A stretch of 5,783 bases of DNA from Halomonas sp. H10-9-1 (GTDB taxonomy: Bacteria; Pseudomonadota; Gammaproteobacteria; Pseudomonadales; Halomonadaceae), in assembly GCF_040147005.1 (NCBI RefSeq), contig NZ_JAMSHO010000002.1, positions 1-5,783 of the forward strand, given 5' to 3'. The notes beneath the pieces were generated by a model. It was not told the DNA's origin. It was given only the letters and a program-made list of their open reading frames with translations, and did no database searches. Below, in pieces: positions 1 to 4,721 of this stretch. How positions within the stretch are numbered: position 1 is the first letter of the stretch; each line of letters begins with the position of its first letter. The translations under genes and the position numbers were made by a program.

Positions 1-620
1 TGGCGCGTCACCTCGAAGCCCGCGCCCTCCAGGGCGGCCACCACTTCACTCCGGTTCGTCACCTCGCCCCGCTCGGCCAGGGACAGCAGGCCATCGGTGA
101 TCTGCCGCTGCGCCTGCACCCGCTCGCGGGGCAGGTCCGAGGGGTACGTCAGGGCCCGCTGGTTGGCGGGGTCGTCGGGGTCGTGCAGCTCGTATTTGGC
201 GTTAACCAGACCCTTCCAGGCGTCGATCCGGGGCCGGTCGGCCCGGTCGTAGTAGGGCTGGAGCCGCTTGCCGCTGGTCAGCTCGACGTTCGGCACCACG
301 AAGTTCAGTTCCAGCCGGTCCTTGTCGCGGTGCTCGACCCACAGGCAGTCGTACTGGTCGCCATCGAGGCCCGGCAGCAGCGCGGCCTCGAACGAATCCA
401 TGATCTCCCCCTTGGTGGCGGCATCCAGGTCGGGCTCCTGGAACGACAGCACGCCGGAGGTGTACCGCTTGGCGTACTGGCTGCTGTCGATCAGCGCCTC
501 GGTCTGGTCGGGGTCGCCGCGCAGCAGCTCGGCGCCCTCACGGTCGCGTTCCTTGCCCAGCAGGTACTCCACGGGGCCCGCGCCGCGCCCGGTGCCGCGC
601 CGGGTGAACTTGACGATCAT
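1..620 (-). CDS. mobA: MobA/MbeA-type relaxase, N-terminal part (continues at 5783)
   Basis: This is the catalytic half of the relaxase that nicks oriT, stays covalently bound to the 5' end and leads the strand into the recipient. It starts at ATG 620-618, which overlaps the mobC stop as ATGA. The first 206 codons lie here and the frame runs off base 1 without a stop. Visible residues match the ColE1 MbeA catalytic plan: Tyr19 in PVEYLLG is the expected nicking tyrosine, and His97, Glu104 and Asn106 in HRDKDRLELN form the HEN metal-binding signature (MOB-HEN/MOBP5 group) that replaces the usual three-histidine motif. Other family hallmarks are KRYTSGVLSF (51-60) and, after the HEN, the RLQPYYDRADRPRIDAW stretch. 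Joined to 4985-5783 it gives a 472-residue protein, a little shorter than ColE1 MbeA as I recall it (about 517). The family call is very secure. Confidence 0.96.
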   Translation of the reverse strand, partial: MIVKFTRRGTGRGAGPVEYLLGKERDREGAELLRGDPDQTEALIDSSQYAKRYTSGVLSFQEPDLDAATKGEIMDSFEAALLPGLDGDQYDCLWVEHRDKDRLELNFVVPNVELTSGKRLQPYYDRADRPRIDAWKGLVNAKYELHDPDDPANQRALTYPSDLPRERVQAQRQITDGLLSLAERGEVTNRSEVVAALEGAGFEVTR

Positions 621-1081
621 CGGTGCAAGGCCCTCAGCTCGGCCAGCTCGCGCTCCACGGCGGCCAGGGCGGCGATCACCTGCACCTTGTCCACGGCTCC
701 CCATTCGCCGCTGTTCACGCGCCGCGCGATCTGGTTCAGGTTGTTGCCGATCCCGGCAAGCTGCCGCAACAGCGCCGGGTCGGCGGGCTCGGGCGCCTGG
801 GTCTGGCGCACCCAGTCGCCGTCAGGGTTCAGGCACTGCTCGCGCATCCACGCCGCCAGCCGCGCCTTGGGGCACCGCCACTTGAGGGTTTCGTACTCCT
901 CGGCGGTGCAGCGCACCTTGATGACCTTCTCCCGCTTGGGCTCGGCGCCGGGCGCCGTCAGGGGCGGGCGGCCCTTGCCGCGCCTCACCAGCCGGTCGCC
1001 CTGGTACCGGTGCGCATCCTCCGCCCACTGCTCGTCCAGCTCGGGCGCGTCGTCCTGGTCGGGGTGCTTGTCGTCAGCCAT
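617..1081 (-). CDS. mobC: MobC/MbeC-type mobilization accessory protein
   Basis: The product is 154 residues. It belongs to the MobC family (Pfam MobC), the oriT-binding partner that helps the relaxase load and open the DNA at nic. The hallmark LAGIGNNLNQIARRVN is at residues 108-123. The KREKVIKVRCTAEEYETLK segment (49-67) looks like the ribbon-helix-helix type DNA-binding region of the family. The N-terminus (1-25) is acidic. ATG 1081 is chosen because GAGG sits 7 nt upstream; the GTG one codon earlier is too close to that site. The stop overlaps the mobA start as ATGA, so the two are translationally coupled. Its upstream neighbour is kfrA, 75 nt away on the same strand with no obvious promoter between, so read-through from the kfrA promoter is possible. 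Unlike ColE1, oriT is not directly upstream but about 1.5 kb away. Confidence 0.93.
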   Translation of the reverse strand: MADDKHPDQDDAPELDEQWAEDAHRYQGDRLVRRGKGRPPLTAPGAEPKREKVIKVRCTAEEYETLKWRCPKARLAAWMREQCLNPDGDWVRQTQAPEPADPALLRQLAGIGNNLNQIARRVNSGEWGAVDKVQVIAALAAVERELAELRALHR

Positions 1082-1109
1082 CACTCGTCCTCGTTGATCG
1101 CGTCGAATA

Positions 1110-1159
1110 CCGCCCGGCGGGATGCCGTCCCGCTAAACCCAGCTCACCGGGCGGGTTTA
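1110..1159 (-). other. Structured kfrA-mobC intergenic region with competing stems
   Basis: Three perfect inverted repeats are packed between the kfrA stop and mobC. GCGGGA/TCCCGC is at 1117-1122 and 1128-1133 with a 5-nt loop. TAAACCC/GGGTTTA is at 1134-1140 and 1153-1159 and includes the kfrA stop codon. CCGCCCGG/CCGGGCGG is at 1110-1117 and 1147-1154. The last two share bases 1153-1154 and cannot both form fully. There is no T tract, so this is not a standard intrinsic terminator. An attenuator, an mRNA-processing structure or a protein-binding site are all possible; the structure is seen, the function is inference. Confidence 0.4.
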
Positions 1160-2077
1160 CTCCAATGGCAACGACGGCTGATCGTCTCGTTGCCGTTTCT
1201 GGCTCTCCAGGGCCTCCAGGCGGGCCGCTAGGGCCTCGGTCCGGGTCTCGGCCTTGGTGCGCCCCTGCGCGGCCTCCTGGGCCGTCTGACGGGCTTCCTG
1301 GGCTTGCTGCTCCAGGGCAGCCAGCCGCTCCCGGTACTCGTCGCGCTGTTCGGCCAGGGCCTGGCGGTGTGCCTGGGCGTCCTGCTGGCGGGCCTGCCGC
1401 TCCTCCTGGAGCGCCTGGGCGCGCTCCTCGGCCTGTTGCTGGGCGGCCTCGGTGCGGGTCTCGGCCACCGCCAGGGCACGCTCGGCCTCGATCCGTCCCT
1501 GGTCGGCCTGCTTGGCCTCGCGCTGCGCCTCGATGCGGGCCTGACGCTCCTCGTCGCGCTGTTCCTCCAAGGTCTGGCAGCGGTTGCGGGCCTCGGCCAG
1601 TTGCTGCCGGGCGTCGTCGCGCTGGGCCTCCAGTTCCCGCACCCGCTCGCGGAACTCGGCCAGGGCGCTGCGTGCCTCGTCGCGCTCGCCGGTAACCCGG
1701 TCCCGCTCGCTTTCCAGCGCCTCGACCTGGGCGCTCAGCGTCTCGGCCTGCTCCTCCAGCTGCTCGCCGGTCTCGGCGAGCTGATCGGCGGTCTGCCGGG
1801 CGTCCAGAGCATCGGCCTCCGCATCGGCGCGGGCGGCGGACGCCTGGCGCTCGATCTCCTCGGCCAGGGCGGCGGCCAGCTCGTCAGGCAGCCGGGCAGC
1901 CTGTCGCTCGGCGGGCGCCTGAGCGGCCCGCCAGGCGGTCAGGTGCCGGTGGATGGTGTTGGGGCTGCCGCTTCCCAGCTCGGCGCGGACGCGCTGAATC
2001 GTGGGCTTTTCACCCTGCCCAACCAGGGCATCCGCGGCGGCGGCGACTTCGGCGTAGGTGATTCCGGGGCGTGCCAT
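1157..2077 (-). CDS. kfrA: KfrA-like DNA-binding coiled-coil protein
   Basis: The product is 306 residues. Residues 1-50 (MARPGITYAEV to HRHLTAWRA) form the helix-turn-helix KfrA N-terminal domain, with the typical PTIQRVRAELGSGSPNTIHRHL. From about 60 to 295 the protein is an almost unbroken alpha-helical coiled coil rich in Glu, Arg, Ala and Gln, ending in PSLPLE. KfrA proteins of IncP, IncU and IncW plasmids are autorepressors linked to stable inheritance, with the coil giving multimers. Start choice: ATG 2077 has AGAGGG 7 nt upstream. The in-frame ATG at 2116 lies inside the predicted -10 box and cannot be used from that promoter. KfrA is usual on large low-copy plasmids and is notable on one of 5.8 kb. 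Lying just upstream of mobC, it may also affect mob expression (inference). Confidence 0.9.
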   Translation of the reverse strand: MARPGITYAEVAAAADALVGQGEKPTIQRVRAELGSGSPNTIHRHLTAWRAAQAPAERQAARLPDELAAALAEEIERQASAARADAEADALDARQTADQLAETGEQLEEQAETLSAQVEALESERDRVTGERDEARSALAEFRERVRELEAQRDDARQQLAEARNRCQTLEEQRDEERQARIEAQREAKQADQGRIEAERALAVAETRTEAAQQQAEERAQALQEERQARQQDAQAHRQALAEQRDEYRERLAALEQQAQEARQTAQEAAQGRTKAETRTEALAARLEALESQKRQRDDQPSLPLE

Positions 2078-2107
2078 ATCGTATCCCTCTTGGCTGAAGC
2101 GTATAAC

Positions 2108-2156
2108 GTATTTCATATTATATTAAATACAGTACATAATACAATACAAAATACAG
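2108..2156. promoter_or_regulatory. Probable KfrA operator repeats over its own promoter
   Basis: An inverted repeat GTATTT (2108-2113) / AAATAC (2125-2130) brackets the -10 box with an 11-bp centre. AAATACAG recurs as a direct repeat at 2125-2132 and 2149-2156, 24 bp apart, and ATAC recurs at 2127, 2139, 2144 and 2151. KfrA proteins are known autorepressors that bind repeats in their promoter. Binding here is inferred from position and symmetry. Confidence 0.5.
2117..2144 (-). promoter_or_regulatory. Predicted sigma70-type promoter of kfrA
   Basis: Read on the minus strand there is a perfect -10 TATAAT (2122-2117) and a -35 TTGTAT (2144-2139) with a 16-bp spacer. A second TTGTAT lies 5 bp further upstream. 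Transcription would start near 2110, leaving a leader of roughly 30 nt before ATG 2077. The AT-rich stretch stands out sharply from the GC-rich surroundings. Confidence 0.7.
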
Positions 2157-2209
2157 CCACACTACGAAATATCCCGGCTACGGGGCGTGTTCGCGGCGTC
2201 CCGGCATGG

Positions 2210-2232
2210 AAAACCCCACGATGGCGGGATTT
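2210..2232 (-). terminator. Candidate intrinsic terminator after the 55-residue gene
   Basis: On the minus strand AAATCCC (2232-2226) can pair with GGGGTTT (2217-2211) with one T-G wobble and an 8-nt loop, and the 3' arm ends in a short T run (2213-2210). It lies about 90 nt past the stop of the small gene at 2321 and before the kfrA promoter, where insulation would be expected. The T run is short, so strength is uncertain. Confidence 0.4.
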
Positions 2233-2320
2233 GAGTGGCCAGACGCCAGCCTGCTCAGCACGAACCTCGGGTCGCCCTCGACGCGGCTCACAGCGCCCCT
2301 CGATGACCTGCTGCCGCGCC
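2233..2320. other. Short stretch with no recognisable feature
   Basis: This lies between the terminator-like hairpin and the end of the 55-residue gene. I see no coding frame with a ribosome binding site, no repeat and no promoter here. Longer open frames crossing it on either strand look like GC-rich chance frames. Confidence 0.4.
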
Positions 2321-2488
2321 TTACTCGTCGGCGTCCTCCGAAATCCACACGGTCGCCAAGGCCAACGCCTCGTCGTGGTCCTGGAACTCCTGGTGATCGA
2401 CCTCCGCACCATCCGCAAGGAGGCAGACCATCCAGCCGCCTCCCAGGGCCGGAGGGATCGGAGTCAGGGTGAAATCACGCTCGGCCAT
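2321..2488 (-). CDS. Small hypothetical protein, 55 residues
   Basis: ATG 2488 follows AGGAGG with a 4-nt gap, the strongest ribosome binding site in this part of the plasmid, which separates this start from a longer in-frame ATG at 2632 inside oriT. The product is a small acidic globular-looking protein. The central pattern is GGGWMVCLLADGAEV (residues 17-31), then EFQDHDEALALATVWIS (33-49), which suggests a short beta hairpin followed by a helix. There is no signal peptide or membrane segment. From memory, small uncharacterised proteins on mobile elements share a GGGW-x-LL-x-DG-x-EV pattern, but I cannot name a family or function. It lies alone between oriT and kfrA on the minus strand, so it sits on the far side of nic from the leading region. 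Confidence 0.6.
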   Translation of the reverse strand: MAERDFTLTPIPPALGGGWMVCLLADGAEVDHQEFQDHDEALALATVWISEDADE

Positions 2489-2528
2489 GAATCCTCCTGG
2501 TGTGATCCAGCGCCACCGCCCACGCCGC

Positions 2529-2545
2529 GACCGCTTGAGGCGGTC
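2529..2545. repeat. Perfect hairpin beside oriT
   Basis: GACCGC (2529-2534) and GCGGTC (2540-2545) form a perfect 6-bp stem with loop TTGAG. There is no T tract on either side. It lies in the leader of the 55-residue gene and about 30 bp left of the oriT block. It could be an outer part of oriT or an mRNA structure. Confidence 0.35.
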
Positions 2546-2564
2546 CCGCCCTGGTCGGTGGCTT

Positions 2565-2675
2565 CGGGGGGTGTTGGGGGGCGCAGCCCCCTGACCCAGC
2601 TCACAGAGGCCCAGACGAGCGAAGCGAGTCAAAGGGCCCTCTGTGTATGCTGGCTTATGGTCAGAGAAGGTGCAA
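2565..2675 (+). other. oriT: oriT (bom) of ColE1/pBR322 type with nic at 2653/2654
   Basis: This is the origin of transfer cut by MobA with MobC. The plus strand carries CTGG|CTTA at 2650-2657, the nick sequence I recall for ColE1-family plasmids. The flanks also resemble pBR322 bom from memory: GGTGTTGG then GCGCAGCC and TGACCCAG (2570-2598), and TGTGTATGCTGGCTTA (2642-2657) against GTGTATACTGGCTTA. Structure: GGGGGC/GCCCCC (2577-2582, 2586-2591, loop GCA). A long inverted repeat CACAGAGG/CCTCTGTG (2602-2609, 2638-2645) is extended by CCC/GGG (2610-2612, 2634-2636) with one bulged C. Its right arm ends 8 nt before nic, the usual oriT geometry. With transfer 5' first from 2654, the mob genes enter last. 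The exact nick is inferred by homology. Confidence 0.88.
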
Positions 2676-2767
2676 GCGCCCTTATTGCTTCCCTATAAAG
2701 AGGAAAGCCACCTCTGGAAAGAACACGGATGCACTAAATAAAGGGGCAACGGGAAAAGGAGGTATTA

Positions 2768-2818
2768 ATGGAAGCACTCATCATCGTGCTGGTCCTGATC
2801 GCATATATTCTCAAATGA
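2768..2818 (+). CDS. Tiny hydrophobic peptide ORF, 16 residues
   Basis: The only plausible plus-strand gene. A strong ribosome binding site AAAAGGAGG (2754-2762) lies 5 nt before ATG 2768. The product MEALIIVLVLIAYILK has one acidic residue near the N-terminus, a block of 13 apolar or aromatic residues, and a terminal lysine, as expected of a small membrane-inserting peptide. Size and composition recall type I toxin peptides such as Ibs and other single-span micro-proteins; the resemblance is only general. It lies just to the leading side of nic, so it would be among the first DNA to enter a recipient. A -10-like TATAAA at 2694-2699 has no good -35. It could be chance, but a near-consensus ribosome site before a fully hydrophobic ORF is unlikely at random. 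Function unknown. Confidence 0.4.
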   Translation: MEALIIVLVLIAYILK

Positions 2819-2856
2819 TCAGGCTAACGCGGCTCGGCTATCGGACCCGCGACTCG

Positions 2857-2877
2857 GGCCGGATCAAAGATCCGGCC
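2857..2877. repeat. Perfect 9-bp hairpin in the oriT-oriV interval
   Basis: GGCCGGATC (2857-2865) and GATCCGGCC (2869-2877) form a perfect 9-bp stem with loop AAA. A competing hairpin GG-CCCG/CGGGCC (about 2843-2860) lies just before it. No T tract follows on either strand, so it is not a standard terminator. It ends 12 bp before the 11-G run and about 80 bp from the putative oriV. A single-strand initiation site or a replication-related structure is possible (inference). Confidence 0.5.
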
Positions 2878-2889
2878 TCGCTTGGGTCT

Positions 2890-2900
2890 GGGGGGGGGGG
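2890..2900 (+). repeat. Homopolymer run of 11 G
   Basis: An uninterrupted G11, preceded by GGG at 2884-2886. Such runs are prone to slippage in vivo and to length errors in sequencing, so the true length is uncertain. It lies in non-coding DNA and does not break a gene. Confidence 0.8.
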
Positions 2901-2954
2901 ATGCCTCCCTACGGTCGGCAAGGTCGTTCCACACTGAAGAAGAACCCATCCAGC

Positions 2955-2985
2955 AGGGCTATTATCTGATATGGCTTCGAGTGCC
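2955..2985 (-). other. oriV: Putative ColE2-type replication origin (oriV)
   Basis: On the minus strand AAGCCATATCAGATAATAGC (2977-2958) closely resembles the ColE2-P9 origin core, which I recall as AAGCCTTATCAGATAACAGC. In ColE2 plasmids the minimal origin is about 32 bp, lies just downstream of rep, is bound by Rep alone, and Rep makes a primer of sequence AGA there; an AGA is present in CAGATAAT. Here the core starts 11 bp past the stop of the unknown gene at 2989 and downstream of rep in the same orientation. The match is from memory and should be aligned, but position and family agree. Confidence 0.7.
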
Positions 2986-2988
2986 ACG

Positions 2989-3396
2989 CTACCGGTCAAC
3001 GAGTCGTCCATGCAGGCGAACCTGCCGTAAGGTGTCTTCGAGGTAAAAGCTATCCATGACACTCCTTATCCTTTCGTAGTCCTGATCGGAGTACCTCTGG
3101 TGCTTCATGGCTTCAAAAAGCTTCCCTAGGGCTACCGAAATACCCGCTTTTACCTCTGGTTCGTCCTTGTACGCACTAAACCCACTTTCGAGCACCATGG
3201 CGGCTGATACTAGCCGGTGTGGCGTCTCCCCCTCATATCCATGGAGTACCTCTGGCCTCAAAAGCCTGCATGATGTGATTAGCCCGTCGGCAACATCACT
3301 GGGATCCCCCTCTAAAAGGGATCCTCGCAGCATACTTCTGATAGTCCAATACACCCTTAACTCTCTGTAACTGCGACTCAATTTCTCAAAATACAT
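2989..3396 (-). CDS. Unrecognised helical protein, 135 residues, between rep and oriV
   Basis: I do not recognise a family. The start taken is ATG 3396, which overlaps the end of rep by 11 nt (GATGTATTTTGA holds both the new ATG and the rep TGA), with AAGGGGG shortly upstream; this implies translational coupling. A GTG at 3444 would add 16 residues but has only a weak site. The product (MYFEKLSRSYRELRVYWTIR to RLHGRLVDR) is predicted mostly helical, charged and soluble, with no signal peptide, membrane span or metal motif. Its GC content is clearly lower than its neighbours, near one half by eye, suggesting a separate origin. The stop (2991-2989) lies just before the putative oriV. A replication accessory or copy-control role is suggested only by place; a cargo gene is equally possible. 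Confidence 0.7.
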   Translation of the reverse strand: MYFEKLSRSYRELRVYWTIRSMLRGSLLEGDPSDVADGLITSCRLLRPEVLHGYEGETPHRLVSAAMVLESGFSAYKDEPEVKAGISVALGKLFEAMKHQRYSDQDYERIRSVMDSFYLEDTLRQVRLHGRLVDR

Positions 3397-4312
3397 CCCC
3401 CGCCCCCTTTTTTTTCCTTCGGTAATAGGTTCTTCGACTGACACCTAACGCAATCCAAGGCTGGGCTTCCTCCGCACTTCCCTTCCTTCTCACCTCACCA
3501 GACCGAACGCCGCCCTTGCGGCCCTGTGCGGCCTGCCAAGCGCTGAATGCAGCTGGGTTGAAGTTCCGGTGGGTGTAACGGGCCACGCTCTTAGCCGAGG
3601 CCCGTATCTCGCTCTCGGGGAGCGGAGTCTCAAAGTCGTTGTAGGCTCGTGCGCGGACCAACACCGCCTCATGCCAGCGGTCGTAATCCGGCCAGCCCTG
3701 ACGGATCGCCCGGTAAGCCCAGCGGCGCAGGCGATCGAACAGGTTGCAGTTCCGGCCTAGCCCGTAGTCGGGCAGCCGCTTACGGCGGTCGCCATACTGC
3801 TCCAGGTCCAGCCAGCTATCCAGGTCACCCAACTCGTAGAGTCGGGGCTCCCACTCAGTGACACGCCAAAAGGGGTGGAGGGGGTTCTTGCAGATCAGAC
3901 CGGCATAGCCTGCGTCGGCGTCCAGCAGGGCCCTCAGCGCGCAATCCACGGCCGCCGCGTAGCGCAGCGGCCCGGATCTCGCGTCTGGCGCCGTTCTAAC
4001 CGGTACGTCCAGGCCATAGATCAGATGGGCGTGGCCGTTCTCGGGGTTCTGGGCCACGATCGTCGGCGGCGGGGCGCCACGGTCGTTCCAGTCCAGGGCA
4101 GCGCCGCTACGATCCACGTCGTAGACCAGCCAATAGCGATGCGTCGGGCCGTTGGGCTGGATATACCGGGCAGCGAGGGCCCTCTGTATATCGCGGATGC
4201 GCAGGCCATCGCCCAGGGTGTCGGTGTGGTAGGGCTTCCGGGGGAGCCGCTGACGGAAAAGCGCCAGATTCGTTGGTGCTGGGCCTTGGCAGGCCTCTGC
4301 GGGTTGGGTCAC
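3386..4312 (-). CDS. rep: ColE2-type Rep, plasmid initiator and primase
   Basis: The product is about 308 residues from GTG 4312, or 321 from ATG 4351. It is a close relative of ColE2/ColE3 Rep, which binds the origin and synthesises the leading-strand primer. Numbering from ATG 4351: FRQRLPRKPY (32-41) opens the replicase/primase domain. YDVDRSGA (77-84) holds the likely acidic catalytic residues, followed by NPENGHAHLIY (102-112), RTAPDA (119-124) and GLICKNPLHP (151-160). YGLGRNCNLFDRLRRWAYRAIRQGW (196-220) begins the PriCT-type domain, which runs to KSVARYTH (254-261). A C-terminal DNA-binding part ends in PWIALGVSRRTYYRRKK (298-314). GTG 4312 is favoured: GAGG lies 5 nt before it and the extra 13 N-terminal residues have no counterpart in ColE2 Rep. 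ATG 4351 has no good ribosome site. The putative oriV lies downstream, as the family predicts, but displaced by one gene. Confidence 0.93.
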   Translation of the reverse strand: MTQPAEACQGPAPTNLALFRQRLPRKPYHTDTLGDGLRIRDIQRALAARYIQPNGPTHRYWLVYDVDRSGAALDWNDRGAPPPTIVAQNPENGHAHLIYGLDVPVRTAPDARSGPLRYAAAVDCALRALLDADAGYAGLICKNPLHPFWRVTEWEPRLYELGDLDSWLDLEQYGDRRKRLPDYGLGRNCNLFDRLRRWAYRAIRQGWPDYDRWHEAVLVRARAYNDFETPLPESEIRASAKSVARYTHRNFNPAAFSAWQAAQGRKGGVRSGEVRRKGSAEEAQPWIALGVSRRTYYRRKKKGAGDVF

Positions 4313-4400
4313 AATGTCCTCACGTTCTACGTGCACCCTCGTTCCCGTCATGCCGCCAAGCTATTCCGGGTTCGGGGGTGTTCCCTTTTGGACGCCCTAT

Positions 4401-4421
4401 CGACGCTACTTCGTTGTTTTT
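4401..4421 (+). terminator. Possible terminator of an antisense RNA to the rep leader
   Basis: On the plus strand CGACG (4401-4405) can pair with CGTTG (4412-4416) across a 6-nt loop, with one G-T wobble, followed by TTTTT (4417-4421). ColE2 plasmids control Rep with an antisense RNA (incA/RNAI) transcribed against the rep leader, and this site is placed where such an RNA would end. The stem is short and I find no convincing plus-strand promoter near 4300, so this is tentative. Confidence 0.22.
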
Positions 4422-4448
4422 ACGCTCCTACGGCGCCACCGTCCAGCC

Positions 4449-4721
4449 TCAGCGGTAGACCTCCCGCCGGTGTCCGATACGGACCACCAGCACGCACACC
4501 CGCTCATCCTCGATCTGTGCGATCAGCCGATAGTCACCGACGCGATACCGCCACAGCTCGCCCATGTTGCCCTGTAACGGCTTGCCCAGCTGGCGAGGGT
4601 CCTCGAGCGGCTGCACCCTCTCGCGCAGGTAGTCGCGAATGCGCTTGGCCTCTGTGTGGCCCATTTTCTTCAGTTGCTTAACCGCCGCGTCCGTCAGCTC
4701 AATTTGCCAGCCCAAGCTCAC
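4449..4721 (-). CDS. relE: RelE/ParE-superfamily toxin
   Basis: The product is 90 residues from GTG 4721 ([20 protein letters not shown]). TTG 4715 is an alternative; no ATG exists near the right place. The RelE-type fold is shown by the N-terminal strand and helices, [23 protein letters not shown] (45-67) and the C-terminal [13 protein letters not shown] (77-89). Arg58/60/65, His84, Arg85 and Tyr89 sit where RelE toxins keep their mRNA-cleavage and ribosome-contact residues. The gene overlaps the antitoxin by 23 nt, so translation is coupled and the toxin is made only with its partner. A longer open frame to 4895 exists but its first 58 residues are a shadow of the antitoxin. Expected role: ribosome-dependent mRNA cleavage and post-segregational stabilisation of the plasmid. 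Confidence 0.9.
   Translation of the reverse strand: MSLGWQIELTDAAVKQLKKMGHTEAKRIRDYLRERVQPLEDPRQLGKPLQGNMGELWRYRVGDYRLIAQIEDERVCVLVVRIGHRREVYR

Noticed and set aside
183..1231. Plus-strand open frames opposite mobC and mobA
   Set aside because: Antisense shadows of genes with clear family motifs; low-complexity translations and no ribosome sites.
2078..2116. Earlier kfrA start at ATG 2116
   Set aside because: It lies inside the predicted -10 box, has no ribosome site, and adds 13 residues outside the KfrA domain; ATG 2077 has AGAGGG at good spacing.
2113..2418. Minus-strand 101-codon frame overlapping the 55-residue gene
   Set aside because: It has no ribosome site, an Arg/Thr-rich shadow composition, and it runs through the terminator-like hairpin and kfrA promoter.
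2577..2591. GGGGGC-GCA-GCCCCC hairpin as an intrinsic terminator
   Set aside because: No T tract on either strand; it is better explained as part of the ColE1-like oriT.
1304..2698. Long plus-strand open frame of 464 codons opposite kfrA
   Set aside because: It is a Leu/Gly-rich shadow of the kfrA coiled coil (GC-rich, stop-poor antisense frame), has no ribosome site, and runs across the kfrA promoter and oriT.
2815..2937. 40-residue plus-strand frame overlapping the tiny peptide stop as ATGA
   Set aside because: The ATGA overlap hints at coupling, but there is no ribosome site, the frame depends on the exact length of the G11 run, and it covers the strong hairpin; too weak to call.
2838..3062. 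Minus-strand 74-codon frame across the oriV region
   Set aside because: It overlaps the 3' end of the better supported gene at 2989-3396 in another frame, and its proline run is just the complement of the G run.
3301..3324. Two GGGATCC copies 17 bp apart
   Set aside because: A short repeat inside a coding region with no further copies; no reason to assign a role.
3875..4681. Plus-strand open frame of 268 codons opposite rep and the toxin
   Set aside because: It is antisense to the Rep and RelE genes, both of which have strong family signatures; its translation shows no recognisable domain.
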